DNA of 64,000 nucleotides from Rhynochetos jubatus (GCA_027574665.1 CM050653.1:9694664-9758663), one strand, 5' to 3'. Shown: positions 23,756-36,500, counted from the first letter of the stretch. A program made the numbers and translations. Notes: generated from the letters alone by a model not told the origin.

Positions 23756-24274
23756 ATTTATAACTGCCCAGCAGCCACCCAGCAAGAGGGAGTACGGGCA
23801 GCAGTGCAGGGTCTCGTGGTGCGGTGTCATTGCAGGAGTGGGGAAAATTTGTCCTCACTGCCACAAACCCTAAGGAATGGAGAGTGTTCAATGAAATAAA
23901 GACACAGCAAATTCAAAAGCGGTAAGAACAAAAGACTTTTTCACCTATTCTGCCTGTGCAACTCAGTGCCAAAGGACATCCCTAAGGCCAAGAAGTTAGT
24001 AAAATCATTAAACTTTCAGACAGTTCAGGGGTCAGAATTTTTCAGAGCAACCATTTTTACTGACAAATAGGAGAGGACTAATAATCCCACATTTCAAGTT
24101 TAAAATGTTCTTTGATTTATAGATAGTAGGATGAGCTGAGATGCTGGATAAAGACTATCCTGTATCTGTGGGGAACCATCACCGTCCTCTAAACCACCTA
24201 ATCCTGGTTGGACCAGTAGAAGCGAGCTCCTCAGATTTTGGGGGTACAGCAATTATCCTGCTCTTACAAAAGAG
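23756..24274. other. Non-coding unique DNA
   Basis: No feature is recognised. Confidence 0.5.
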
Positions 24275-24340
24275 GGGGCCAGCTTTCTATTCTGCCACAC
24301 ATTTCCCATGTGATCTTGCACAAGACACTTAGGGTGCAAT
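24275..24340 (+). mobile_element. Worn MIR-like SINE core, sense
   Basis: TTCTGCCACACATTTCCCAT followed by GTGATCTTGCACAAGACACTTAGG matches CTCTGCCACTTACTAGCTGT then GTGACCTTGGGCAAGTCACTTAACC, the most conserved part of MIR. The copy is truncated on both sides. Confidence 0.5.
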
Positions 24341-25617
24341 TAGATGTGCTTGCTGATCCCGTGTAACACGCTGTCACCTCCTCCTCTTTTCTTCTCCAAT
24401 GCATGGCGTCAGGAACTCTTCTTGCCTTTTGGTGGGCTGTTTCTCACCAAACTAGCTGAAATCTGCCACGAGTCCAGAGTGGAAGAATCAGAAGTGACCT
24501 TTTCAGCAGAAATGAACTTGTATGTTCAAGCTAAAATTTAATGACATAGGATAAGCCATCCTGACAGCTCATTGCCACCAAAACAGTTTCTTCTTCAGCC
24601 AATTCCTCATCCTCCCTCACTGCTGTTACTCATTTGGCTCCACTTCTTGTGTTTGCTGACCTCTTAGAGCCAGTTCAAATCACTAACCCGACAGAAGATA
24701 AATGTCACAAGAAAATCAAAAGTATTTCTTCTGGGTTAATGAGTTTAAACTGGTTTATAGCAGAATCTAACTCTACCAGAGCTGGTGTCAAAGGAGTGGG
24801 ACTTTGCAGCTGGGAAAGGGAAGGAGGTAGGAAAAAGGGCAGAAGGGAAAGAGGGAGTAAGTGAAAAGAGTGATAGGAAACCACCTCTCCTTTTGGTCAG
24901 TCATCAGCTCAGCTCAGTTGCTCATGAAACCAAGCCCAAGCTGTCATCTCACAGTTAACAATCATCACATTGCCATGTACTATGAAAACAGGAGCATAAA
25001 AATCACTTATATAGGGTACCTGATTCCTTGTCTTCTCCACTTTTAATGTGTCTCGTTTGCTTTCTAATTGTACTATATAAGATTTAAACATATCAGAAAA
25101 GTCTTCTGGAAAATACAGTCTTTTCCCCTCAACAGGACTCTTAAGAGGATTAATGAAGTAAATGTGTGTAGATCACTTATAAGTGGAGGTCTAAGACCTA
25201 TTACTGCAATGACACATAACCAGATTCTAGAGCTGTTCAATAATCACATAACCAGGTCTATTCTAATAATCTGTTGATGGAGCCTACATCCTCATCTTGA
25301 TCAGACGGACAGACAGCTGAGATGAGTCTGAAGTGTATTGCAATAAACTGTTAAAAATCAACATGAGTGAATAAATGCTTCTTCACCCTTCACATTAGTA
25401 GAACTGGATAGCTAGTTTGTAAAAGGAAGAGACACAGACAAGGGTATAAGAAGGTGTAGGGAAAAAAAGTCTGTAGCAACTTTCCTATATTATGTAAGCT
25501 ACCTAATGTATCTTCATCAGTGCCTCTTAACCCCAAATATAATTTATATCTCTATTTATACTGTGACTGCGTTTGTCCTACAGTTTCATTAAGTTTATTG
25601 CCTGCTCCGACAAGGGT
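24341..25617. other. Non-coding unique DNA
   Basis: A purine-rich patch lies at about 24,800-24,880 (GGGAAAGGGAAGGAGG-like). Frames are at most 76 codons, without recognisable domains. Confidence 0.5.
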
Positions 25618-25700
25618 GTGGGGTAAATTCTGAGGAGGAGAAGCCAGTGGCAAAACTCCTGCTGATTTCAGTAAAACCAGAATGTCATCCCAGGCATTCG
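25618..25700 (+). repeat. Fragment of an old amniote interspersed repeat
   Basis: GTGGGGTAAATTCTGAGG, then CCAGTGGCAAAACTCCTGCTG, ATTTCAGTAAAACC and ATGTCATCCCAGG follow the recurring bird and reptile repeat phrase 'gtgaaatcctg...gtcaatggcaaaactcc...attgacttcagtggggcc'. It is probably the same family as 21,378-21,445 in the other orientation or a related part of it. Confidence 0.45.
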
Positions 25701-26283
25701 GACGCCCAAGTTCCCGTAGGTCCTCAGCGGATAAGGGAGACACAAAGATTGCTACTAGCTAAATAATTGGCCATGAACAGGGGTGAAGGGTCATATGGTT
25801 TTATACAAATAACACAAATTCTCAGGTCTCAAAACTGAGCTTCCACTAGTTTGGCCTAATATTCTCTTTTAAAGGATTTCAATATTTTTCAGAAAGAAAT
25901 GATGGGTTCCTGTCTATAATAAAAAAAGCTACAACTCCAAAATAAAGACATGGGTATAACACTGTGAGTTACCTGCTGTTGTAGCCAGTTTGTGCTACAA
26001 GTGGGCTGCCCCATGCAATGTAAAGTGCAGCCATGAGTGAAGTCGGACATCACCACGTGACAACTCCCACAGTAGACAAAAAAGACGGATTGGAGAAGAT
26101 TGGCAGGTTGTGGAGTGCTAACCTGTACTTCTCTGGATGTTATGTGGACTTTGGGGTCTGTGAAATAATATCAGAAATCTCAAAGAAGATTTCTTCAGTG
26201 TTTTCTTATCTACTTCCTCTTCCAGTCTGAACCACTATCAGCAGCTGAAGACCAAAGCTTAGAGTTTTGGGGGAAAACGTTAG
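25701..26283. other. Non-coding unique DNA
   Basis: No feature is recognised. A minus-strand donor-like GCAG|GTAACT near 25,972 has no good acceptor partner. Confidence 0.5.
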
Positions 26284-26365
26284 GTTGGTGTTTATTATGA
26301 GTAATAATATTTACAGTACAATAAAGCCTGGAGGCCAACCAGATTGGGATCCATTGTTGTAAATG
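26284..26365 (+). repeat. Fragment of an old amniote interspersed repeat
   Basis: GTGTTTATTATGAGTAATAA, then CAGTACAATAAAGCCTGGAGG, CCAACCAGATTGGGATCC and ATTGTTGTA follow a phrase common in amniote genomes: 'tattattattatttgtatta', 'gtagcacctagaggcccc', 'aatcaggatcggggcc', 'attgtgctaggt'. The family name is not certain. Confidence 0.5.
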
Positions 26366-26773
26366 GAAACCACTTGTCTTCAAGTAATTAAATTATTAAA
26401 TAATTTTTAGGTCTTCTTAAAAAGTCCTTATTTTTATCTACACGTGAAACAACCTTAACTCCTCCAGTACTGGGGTAAATGAGAGGGAAACATCTTCTGG
26501 AGACAGGTCTGTGGCTGCCCTCAGGACCTCCACCACTGTCACGTGGCTCCCTCGTGGTAACCTGTTCATCTTCCCAGTCCCTTAGAAAAACACTTTCCTG
26601 GCCAAGCCAGCCATACTGATACAAAACTGGGGTGTAGACCAGACCAGAGATAGGGAAACTTCACTAAACAGGTGTGGCTCATTATTAGACTCTTCATGTT
26701 TTCTATTTTTACCTTAATCTCTTTGCTCTTCCCTCAGGGCTTGTGTAGTCTAGAAAAGATTTATTTTAAAACT
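26366..26773. other. Non-coding unique DNA
   Basis: No feature is recognised. A 78-codon frame at 26,388-26,624 (-) resembles no family. Confidence 0.45.
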
Positions 26774-26799
26774 TATTAGCTCAAGCATTTGAGCTAATA
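26774..26799. repeat. Perfect 11-base hairpin with a 4-base loop
   Basis: TATTAGCTCAA (26,774-26,784) and TTGAGCTAATA (26,789-26,799) are exact reverse complements around GCAT. ATTTTAAA words flank both arms at 26,763-26,770 and 26,801-26,808. No gene context is visible. It may be the core of a decayed palindromic transposon or simply local. Confidence 0.8.
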
Positions 26800-29700
26800 T
26801 ATTTTAAATCCCTGGTTTCTGATCCTCACTCGAACCATGGCTACTTTAATCTCTCCAGGCAGAGTGCAGGAGTCACTCTTTTCACCACTAAGTCCTTTTA
26901 GAGGACCAGAGTGTCCTAATGTTTCCCTTGACACTTTCACCTAATTTGGCCAATTTTCCAGCAGTTGATATACCAGCAAATACTTTGTGCTGCTTATTCC
27001 AGGGCTCTAACAGGTGTTAATTAAAACATTTTAGCTAGCACATTTTAAAAATACACCTTTTATCCTAGGGCTCAGATACAGGAGCAAGTTCCTGCAAGGC
27101 AGCTGAGCCCCCGTAGCTGCATAGGCGCTGTCAGCCTGCTGCCTTACACCTCCACTTGCCTCTCCTGCCCTAATCTCTGCAATCTCTACACACACATAAT
27201 CCACAAACTAACAGCCAGACAGTATTTTCTAGGGAAAGCAATTATTTAAATGTTCCCCAATAAATTCTCAATCCTGTTTGAATTAACAAACGTACAGCTA
27301 TAATGTTACACCCTTAGCCTCTGTATCACTTTAAAACTGTGAAGGCACAGTTTGAAGAATTAGTTATTTGCCATTAAGAGAATAACGGCACATCTGCCAC
27401 CTTGATCATTGCGTTTGTATTATCAACTTCTGTCTGAGTGCCAAGTAATTTAATCAAACTTGAGGGAAGAAATAATAACATTTCAGTTGAACAATGGCGT
27501 GGCCCTTTGAAAAGGCTGAGATTTGCTCTAGGGTACACTAAAAGGAGAGAAGGTCTATAAACAAAGGGTAACACTGTGAAATATTTATCTGTCAAATCTA
27601 GCTTCTTTTTTTTTTTTTTTACCTTTTCTACTTGCAAATAATTCTCCAACAGATTTCAACTACTACAAATGTACCACTCTTCAACAGATATGCTGTGTAA
27701 CACATCGCTTATTTAGAGATCATTGGCAGTTCGTTCAGTTGAGTATTTACAGCTTCCTTTTTATGCTCTGTGACAGGTTCACAGAACATTACTTTGTTTC
27801 TCTGCTCCACTGGACAGTCCAAAGGAAAACACCGAGTTGTCTTGGATAAGGAAAAATATTTTTAAATATTAAAAAGGGAAGAAAGAGAGGGGAACAAAAG
27901 AAAGAAAGCAAGCTGAGGAAATGTTAGAATGTGTGAAATCTTTCCTTGTCTTTTACAGTGTCAGGAAGATCATTGTATCTGGTTTTGCTCCCAGACTGTT
28001 TAAACTATTGATGAAGGAAGAGAAGGCATAAGTCATATTTACTGACTGCCTAGAAAACTGTTCCACCGATGTAAATTCTTTGCATGTGAGTGCATGTCCA
28101 TGTGCCTCGTTGTTTGCAAAGGGTGCAGTCCCTTATCCTTGGCCCTTTTGTTTGAGCAAATGCTTAAGTGCCAAGCCTTTGGCCAGAGACATCTGGAAAC
28201 TGTTTCTTATCCTCCGTACAACACATACAGCACACTTCTGTAGCTGAAGTCAGTGTCTTTCTTATGTCTGATGCTATAGGTGGACAAGCATGGCTAAACC
28301 AGAGTGGCTTCTTTTTTTTGCCTCCTAAACCTTCCTTGTTTCTGTAATTCCCCATTGCCAGCCACATAATGCAAAATTCGAGCTCCTGGAAAATATTACC
28401 CCAGGTTGCAGATCTGCACAAGCAGGGGATGACCATGTATTAATAACAAAGGAGAGAGTACAGGCTGCTAATCACAGAAGGATGAGCACTAACCATCAGA
28501 CATCCAAGCTAAAGTCTATCTGCCCACAGAAGACTTTCCTCTGAAAGAGAATGGAAACCCCAATAGCTCTGAATAATGAATTTATAAAGATAATGATTGC
28601 AAAAGATTTCTGCCTTTGCAGGATGGTATGGCTGCCCTAAGCAAGTGACCCAGTAGTAATCAACTTTTGCATCCCTATTTTCTCCCCCTTCCCCTTTCAT
28701 GGCATGGGTTACTAGGGTGGGATATGCTTTATGGGGATAAGAAAGCCAAATCCCAATGTGAAAATGCTTTCAGATGATCTGAAGAGAGCAATATGAAGGT
28801 TAGAGTTTATATGACTGTTTACAAGAATGTTGTTATTACCGTGCTATAAAACAGAAAGGAATGTGACCAGACTAGTACAGAACATCAAAAGAATTGTAGA
28901 GTCATTTTAATGAGTTACTAGAAACTAAGTCAGGTTCTGCTGTTTTGAGGCTATACGGTTCTATTCTGTGCAATGGATTTAAGTCACTTAGCAACCTTTG
29001 TACAAGTTGTAGCATGTTGGGGCATGCTCCCAGCTGGTGTTTAATGCTCCCAGCATCCCCAGGTGGACAGCCTGTCCTATCTGTATTTTACAATGTAGGA
29101 AAAGGCAATTAGAGCCAAGAGGTCTGCTTCTCTGCTGCCTCTGACCTTGTGTGGACAGTGACATCTGAATAAGAAAAGTGCAAATTCGGGTTTAGGGGTG
29201 CCTGTTCAGATCAACAGCTTTTCAAACTCGCTGTGTACATGTGAAAACAGTGGTACAATCAAGCCAGGAACATCAAGTCTGTGTGGATTTTGTACGGATC
29301 ACACAGCTACAGGAAATGGGACGCTTAAGCAGACATAGTGGGAAGTTACCAAAACACCACTGTCACAATATATAACCATATAATTTAGCAAGAAATCTAA
29401 AGAAATTTTCAAAGTTAACAGTGGTTTATCTAGCAGTTATTTTTGCCTTAGAATGATCTGACATGCATATTATTTGCAGCATGTTATTTGCCAGTATTTT
29501 CTGATTGGTTTTGTTTCTTATGAGTAATTCTTTTTTATGATACCAAAATGTCACCTATACACCAAGCAGACAATGCACCTCAGAAGCTTCGGAGATCTTT
29601 TATTTAATCTAAAATATCCATGATGAAATTGCACCATTCAGTACTGCTCTGGGTTCTTAAGCTGATCCTATAACCCCGTTTTCAGAGCAGTCTTGGACCA

Positions 29701-31060
29701 GATGCTGAGATGGGGTGTAGAGTCTATTTAAGTACAAAACTTGATGCATATATGACTGAACTAAAGGATACTGAAATGTGATGTCAGTGAGATAATGGTA
29801 CTTGATATAAAACAGAACATTTTTTTTCACTGAGGATAATTCTCTGCTACATTGATGAAGTCTGTGCAAGCCTAAGATTGCAAAATGACGCCTTGGAAAT
29901 TTAGGACTGGTTTATTCTTTAATAGTTATTATGCAGGTTTCAACCGCCGGGCAGCATCCAGATTTGTATCAAACATGCTGTTATCAGGAGCGATTTTGGT
30001 ACCTGTGTGGATGTTGTAGTTGATGACTTCAGAAGGAGTTTAGTACCCTCTACGGGATACTGACCTTTAGCAGTCTGTGAGGAATCTCTTCTGAAAGCTG
30101 GATTAATGTGATCTGTGAAGTATTTGCATGAGCTAACACAAACTCACTGGCTGGGTCTTCTATAGGGAGCATGGAATGCTCCTACTCCAACGGAATGTGA
30201 GAGTTTACAAGCACAAGCCACCAACTCCTTCCACCAGACTGTCATGCCTCAAAGAATATTTGTGGCAATTTAACTTGTCCAACTTGCTCCACTGTAAGTT
30301 AAAAAAAAAAAAAGAAAAAATAAAGAGGGAAACTACTAGTGAAAGCGGAGGTGGTTGTCTTACCCATGCTGGCTTTTGCCACCTACTACTATCAACGTTT
30401 TAATTCCCTGGTAGAATAACGAGAGTCACATTCCCTCCTTTTCTCCTTTTTAACAGGAAACAAAGAGTGCTAGTCATTAAAAAACAGGCCATACTTGTGA
30501 ATGTGCTTTTTCTCCACTCCTTACTTCTTGCTGAGATAGGCGCTTACCCACCCTTCCCTTTGAAGACAGCTGCTGGTGTTATTGCTCAGATAAGCACACA
30601 TCTGCACTCCTGAGGTTTTCCGAAAGGTCAGCAGAGAAAATACCAGTTAAGGTGTCTCTACTACAAAATACGGGAAAAAACCCCGTCCCCAGTACTACCC
30701 TAAACCTTCTATTCTATATTGTGCCAACAGCTAATACCTAGTTGTTAATGTTGCAGACCTCCATTGGGTGGGATGGGCCATGATGGGGAGACAGGTCACA
30801 GAAGTGGGGACTTGCTGGTACTGAAATAACCTGCTACAGCTCTCCTTTACAACTCTGTTGGGTCTCTTTTGAGATTTCAAGTTATCAGCCATGTTTGTTG
30901 GGGATGATCACTGCTTTTTCATTTAAAAACATCTGAAACAATACAGAAGGCTCCAGTCAAGTGTCTGGGGTAGGCTGTCCAGGAACATCTCAAAGATACA
31001 TATTAAATACAGCACATCAGCAGTTTAAGCAGTTTATTAAATGGATACAAGTGTGTGTGT
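26800..31060. other. Long non-coding stretch
   Basis: Mostly unique AT-rich DNA. T15 lies at 27,606-27,620, and A13 followed by a broken A run at 30,301-30,325. A weak MIR-like antisense trace lies near 29,080-29,130 (CTGTATTTTACAATGTAGG then AAAAGGCAATTAGAGCC). It is too diverged to list separately. Frames reach 91 codons and have no recognisable domain. Confidence 0.5.
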
Positions 31061-31190
31061 ATGGTGTACGGTGGAATATATGTGCTATTATTATTATATT
31101 ATTATATAACTGGATTATACGGTATTGCTGTACACCATATAATAATAATATTATATATTATTAGATAACTGGATTATATGGTATACAGAA
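31061..31190. repeat. AT-rich palindromic and partly duplicated segment
   Basis: ATGGTGTAC (31,061-31,069) is inverted as GTACACCAT at 31,130-31,138. TATTA arrays follow the first arm and AATAATA arrays follow the second. A direct copy is also present: TAACTGGATTATACGGTAT (31,107-31,125) recurs as TAACTGGATTATATGGTAT (31,166-31,184). Inverted and direct relationships overlap, which suggests a local rearrangement in an AT-rich hairpin. Confidence 0.75.
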
Positions 31191-32617
31191 AATCAAATTT
31201 GACATTGTCATAGACAAATATTTATGTTATTAATAGTTGTATTTAGGACCATGGCATTATCACAAATGCCACACAGACATTTCAGATTTCCAGTCTCCTA
31301 CTTTTAAATAAGAAGTATGTATTTGATCAGTGCCTGCTTTGGGTGTTTTTATTCTCACACCAAATATAAGTGAAATGAAAATTTTCCTTGCAATCCCTTG
31401 CTTATATGCCTCTGCCTTCATCCCAAAAACTACCTCAAACTGATATCCAGGTTTCTTTTATTATGTTTTCCCAACAGCACACAAGAAATAAATGGTTCTG
31501 ACTGTGAAAATCTGTCCTGGGAAGCTGCTGGAAATGCAATTCTCCCTGACATTTTGCAGCTGCCACCGCTGGGAAAAGTTCCCGCACTGATTTTGACCTT
31601 CCAAAGTCCAGAAGCAAAAATCTCCCCTCTCTGTCAGCTTGATGTTGTACCATCCAAGTGTAACAGTACAGTTTACTGCTGCACAGTCCTACCCCTGCCT
31701 TGTATGAGAACTATCAGCTGTCTGGTTTAAAAACACCACCATTTAAATAAATAAATTCTGTACACATCAAGTATATAATTAAAAAGATATAATAAGGTTC
31801 ACATATACATCCATAAAAGCAAGGATTTTAGTAGTTCTAGCAAATATTGCATGCATTAGTGCATATATGAGTCTATACAGGAGAGTCTCGAGACAAATTG
31901 TCACCTTATTCCAGACCCAAGTCCCAGTATCATGGAAAGGGCTTGTCGAATCTCAAGCACTGAGCATCCAGCTCACCAGGTGGGCTCTTGCCTTCTGCTC
32001 TGCCACAGCTAGACCTGGATTTCGTATTGCCCTGTGCTATATTCTTTCCTCCTGGTCTTTGACCTCACATGCCAGATGTCCTGGTTTGTGGTCCCGTACC
32101 AAAGGTATGGGGAACAAAGTGGTGGCAATGTCCTGCTCCCATGGAGAGCAGGGCAGAGGTGGCTGGATGGCTCCATGCTCTATCGAACAGTGGGTCTGCT
32201 GTCCCATCACACAACCTGATATAAAACCTGTCATGTGATTTGAAAAAAACCTCCTAGACCCACCCATGCATGGAGCTTGTACACTAGGGCAGGAGAAATG
32301 TTGCCAGACCTACCTGCTGGATGCAGTGCCAGTTGGACACGGGTGGTTGAGGAAGAGGCTGTGCTGTTAACAGAATTAATCAGCTGTCCCTGGACCAAGC
32401 AGGATTTTCAGAGTTGCACTGCCTTCTCTTCACTACATTTGGCCAAGGAAGGCAGGCTAGCTGTGCATGGGCTTCTGGCTGAACGCAGCAATCCCCATTA
32501 AGCTCACCAAAGACGTGTCTCAGAGCAAAGCTTCAGGATCCATGATTCAGAAATCCTTGCTGTAATGTGCACAGATAGCACAGCAGCAGGTATTCTGGGT
32601 GGGATGTCTCACACCCC
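31191..32617. other. Non-coding DNA, GC-richer at about 31,860-32,540
   Basis: A 110-codon frame (31,398-31,730, +) and a 123-codon frame (31,867-32,238, +) have no recognisable domain. The first follows a fair acceptor (TTTATTATGTTTTCCCAACAG ending near 31,477) but has no good donor. The GC-richer part resembles no repeat consensus I can name. Confidence 0.45.
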
Positions 32618-32794
32618 CAGAGAAGTTTCCCCAGAGAAGCTGTGGATGCCCCATCCCTGGCTGTCTTGAAGGCCAGGCTGGATAAGGCTGTGAACAACCT
32701 GGTCTAGTGGAGGGTGTCCCTGCCCCTGGCAGGGGGGTTGGAACTAGATGAGCTTTAAGGTCCTTTCCAACCCAAGCCATTCTGTGATTCTATG
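32618..32794 (+). mobile_element. CR1 LINE, truncated 3' end
   Basis: The segment follows the avian CR1 3' end almost word for word: CCCCAGAGAAGCTGTGGATG, CTGTCTTGAAGGCCAGGCTGG, AACCTGGTCTAGTGGAGG, TGTCCCTGCCC, GGGGGGTTGGAACTAGATGA, TCCTTTCCAACCCAAGCC, then TTCTGTGATTCTATG. CR1 inserts are usually 5'-truncated and end in a short octamer-type tail with no poly(A), as seen here. Only untranslated 3' sequence remains, with no reverse transcriptase. This is strong evidence for a bird genome. Confidence 0.95.
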
Positions 32795-33120
32795 TCAAGC
32801 AGTCCCAGAATGTGTTAGCATGAAGCTCAAGAGACAACTTTAAGTCCGTTACAGTTTCAAACCCTGGATTTCAAACCCTATGAATTCTTTGGAATGAACA
32901 TCCAAATGCCTGAGTCCTGGAGCTTATCATTAACTACAAGTGGATGAAAACTTTCCTGAGAAATTTACTACAATAAATTTGTCTTAAATTCCCAGTGTCC
33001 TTAGGTGGCAACATCAAATTCTAAGCATTATCTAATTTGAAGGTATTGTACCTGGTCTGTTGCCCAGCTGGCTGTGAGCAATACCCAATGGAGTATCTAG
33101 ACAGAATTTCTTTTTTCCAG
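32795..33120. other. Non-coding unique DNA
   Basis: The stretch ends in a strong acceptor-like sequence (AATTTCTTTTTTCCAG) at 33,120. Nothing else is recognised. Confidence 0.45.
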
Positions 33121-33522
33121 CTGACAAATGTCCAGGATACAGCTCTGTGTCTGGAAGAAGAGCTCATCATGCTTGCTATGCAAGGAGCTGGACGACTGAT
33201 GCTTCTGGAGAGTATATCAGGTCATGCAGTCTTACGCCGCATCTTGCGTTTGAACACTGGTCCCAAAGAGCTAGTCTTGACCTGTTTTGTGCATGAGTCT
33301 TGGGAGGGGTGGAAGAAAATGATGCCTGGAGCCCAAAGGGAAAGAGAAGGAGTGGGACCCCTGGGCAATGCAGGAGGCAGCTGGAATTCCAGGACGTGCT
33401 GGCCTGTAACGCACAACAAAAACCCTAACCAGTTCCAGGTCGCTGGAAGCTGCAAAGATTGGCAAAGGGCCTCTCCATCCCTGAAACTAGTTCCTCTGCT
33501 GTGTCCCTGGGGTTTGCAGTAG
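33121..33522 (+). other. Unrecognised open frame behind an acceptor-like site
   Basis: A 161-codon frame runs from an ATG at 33,037 to a TAG at 33,520-33,522. Inside it a strong acceptor ends at 33,120, so 33,121-33,522 could in principle be a terminal coding exon of about 133 codons. The translation has no repeats or membrane segment and matches no family I know. Frames of 77 and 64 codons on the opposite strand overlap it, which suggests low stop density in a GC-richer stretch. No AATAAA lies close downstream. Chance is the more likely explanation. Confidence 0.12.
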
Positions 33523-36500
33523 AGGTTCCAGGTGTATAAAGAATTCTCAGGGAAGGAGGCTTCCCCTTCTTTTTTTATTTACTACAGATATTTTCCACAG
33601 CTCTGCGTGAAACCACCTGCCCCACACAACCACAAATATTGGAGCAGTAGAGCAATTTTTCTACCACCCACATAAGATAAGGAATCAGGAGACACAAAGC
33701 CTCATTATATCCAAACAAAAAACTTACAAGCAAAAACATAAGTGTTAAGAGGAAGCTGAAAAAGTAGCTGAAGAAATTAACTATTGTGCAATCAAATACA
33801 AATTTAATTCCAGGGTGTATTTTGTTACTGAATACATCTGCTAAGTGAAATCCATGTTCAAGTTACATTTTGAAACTCGTAAAATCACCGTCACCATCAT
33901 AACCATTATCTCGGTTAAATTTTGCCATAGCAAAACAGCTATAGCTCTGTCCCATAGCAAAACAGCTTCCCAGTCTTCAGTGTAATAGCCAGCACACAGG
34001 GAACAGAATTTGCCCTTCTTTTAACTTCCTGCATACCAGAGGACACAAAGAAAGACTGGAACTGAGCTAGATAACAGTTTTTTTAACCCAGCCAAGCCTC
34101 ATCTCAAGAGCAAGCCTGAGGACAAGTCAGCTCCACAATACCATGAGCCTTCTCATCCGGAACTTCCTCATGGTCCTGAGAGAACACAGAGAGACTTTGG
34201 AAATTAGTGCTCTACCCACTTTTCAAATGTAAATTAGCCTACCTTGAAAGCAAATCTCAGGGCCATTTGCACAACCTGCAGGACTGCTGGCCACGATGCT
34301 TTCTTGGAGGTTTTGCAACCTTATTCTGAAAGCAGACAATAAATTAAGTACTGCACTAACAGCAACTACTGCTCACACCTCGGTGGATGACCAATACCTT
34401 CAGAGTGACATTTGCATCGAGGTCAGATGCTATGGGACCACTTCTCCATGGCCCAGGAAAGCAGGTTTCTGGGAAAGGAAGGCTTGACACCATGAAAGAG
34501 TTGAGAGTGGCATGGCAGTCTTTTGACAGTTCACATTTTTCCTGTACTTGTCCTGTAACCATCAAAACCTCTGAGACTGCTCTGATATACTTTTAGACTT
34601 AGGGTAGTCAGAAGGTCCAGCAACCATTTCACTAGCTGCAAAACTTTCCCAAAATTTCGCAGTGCCCGGAGTCTCTTTTTTGTGGAGAACAAACATGTAC
34701 CTGGATGCCTATTCACTACTTAGAGCCCAGTGTCACAGCTCAAGTATGATGACAATCAAGTCTTTTGCTCATCAGGAATGAAACTTGATCCATCCTTCAA
34801 ATCTGTCCCTTTTTTTTTTTCAGATCAACAAAAATTCTTCTCTTTTTCATTTACTTTTACACAGAATCATAGATAACATGCCTAGCCATGACTTTTAAAA
34901 CCATCTAATGCCCACGCTTCACCTGCTTTCCCAGGCAAAGCTCGAATCAAATACACCTAGCTCGTTCCTGTCAGCAGCAGCATTCTGTAAAGCCAGCAGT
35001 ATCCTGAATAGCCTGCCCCGGGGAAACATGGAATCTTACTCTTGCCCTTTCTAATTTGTAGTTCACTCCCCTTTTGTTGTAAATGATGACCTTAAAGGGC
35101 TGAATCAGGCAAAACATTGTCTGAAGGCACCATTTATTTTGAGCATGATCTCTGTAACAGTTTGACAAGGAAGCACCACAGTACCATTCCCAGGATTAAT
35201 AACATGAGAAGCTGAAATACAGAGGGCAGCAAAGGGGGACTTCAGCTTGGCAGCTCTGCCTCTGAATAATCCTCCCCTGGGACTCCTGAAAGTCAACAGA
35301 GTGCTCTGCGTCACGCTGTGGGCTTGGGCCCACGATGAAAGGTGCTCTAAAAGAGTCAACTGCAAGGTCAATGTGCTTTACACCCACTTGTTGAAAAACA
35401 AGTAAGCATCAGTGTCCAATTTAGTTGTCATCGCAGATTGGGACTCCAAGGCAAAGGAATGCTATAAGCTTGTAAGGACCACGCTTCTCTCCTTCCCTTT
35501 GATGTGAGCCAAGGTAATGGAGATTCTGCCAAGGTGTGACTAATTCCTTGTTACTATATTGCATAATTTTCATATACTTTTGAAAAAAATGTGGTTTTAA
35601 GAATTGGAGAGAAAGAGAAACTCACCCCTGACACATTCCACAGAACACAACCAGCAGTACAAAGCAGGTTTTATTAACAGATGGTGAAAGCTCAATTTAA
35701 AAAGTACTGTGGGCATTAAAGGAGATTGTTTTATGTCTTTGACATGAATACTCAGGATAGATGAACTATCAGGAGTTTGGTTTAAGTGAGATTAATGCTT
35801 AGTACTTGGAACCCATCCAAACTGATTAAATCTGATTGAGTAAGAGAGCACAACTTTCTGTATCAGTTTCAAAGTGATATGATTAGGCTGTATATGTACT
35901 ATATGAAAATGTAAATATAAACAGAAGGGAAGGGAAAAATACCCTTCCCAAGTTTTAAATTAAAAAAAAAAAAAACTAATGAACCAACTGTATAAAACAT
36001 TTTAAATTTAGTTGACTATTAGAAGACTTAGATAAGAAAAAGGGTATTAATGACACATAGAATGTGTTACAGAAATAACAAGCCTGTATTCTGCCCTGCT
36101 GAACAACTCTTTCTCCTCCTTTGAAGTTAGTTGAAGGGTGTAAGTTTGGGTGAGCAGAACTTGACTCCAGACCATTTTGTCAAAGAAGGTCAGGAATACA
36201 GGGAACTTATGTTGTCCATAAGCATGGCACAGATTTGCAGCCAGTAGTCTTAAATACGAACAGTTTGTAATTATTTTAAAGTATGCTTTTTATGTCATAA
36301 AGATTTACTAATTTTATATGTATTTATATGTATATTCAACAGGTTTACTATGCATACCTTTACATACCACCCAGAGAGAGACTCAGCTCCAGATACAGGT
36401 ACCTGTGTGTTGGTGCCCATCTGTAAACTCTCAGTGGAGAGCTGACCAATGCAGTCAATGAAGCCTACAGGCACCCCATCAGCTATGCATTTCTGGGTGC

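Noticed and set aside
32077-32100. TGTCCTGGTTTGTGG, like the start of an avian LTR
   Set aside because: Similarity stops after about 11 bases and no LTR body or end follows in place.
31867-32238. 123-codon plus-strand frame in a GC-richer patch
   Set aside because: Overlapping frames on both strands point to low stop density. No family or exon boundary is recognised.
34861-34875. CACAGAATCATAG, like the outer end of an inverted CR1
   Set aside because: The next bases do not follow the CR1 consensus, so it is too short to support.
35180-35280. MIR-like antisense similarity
   Set aside because: Only scattered words match. It is too diverged to list as a feature.
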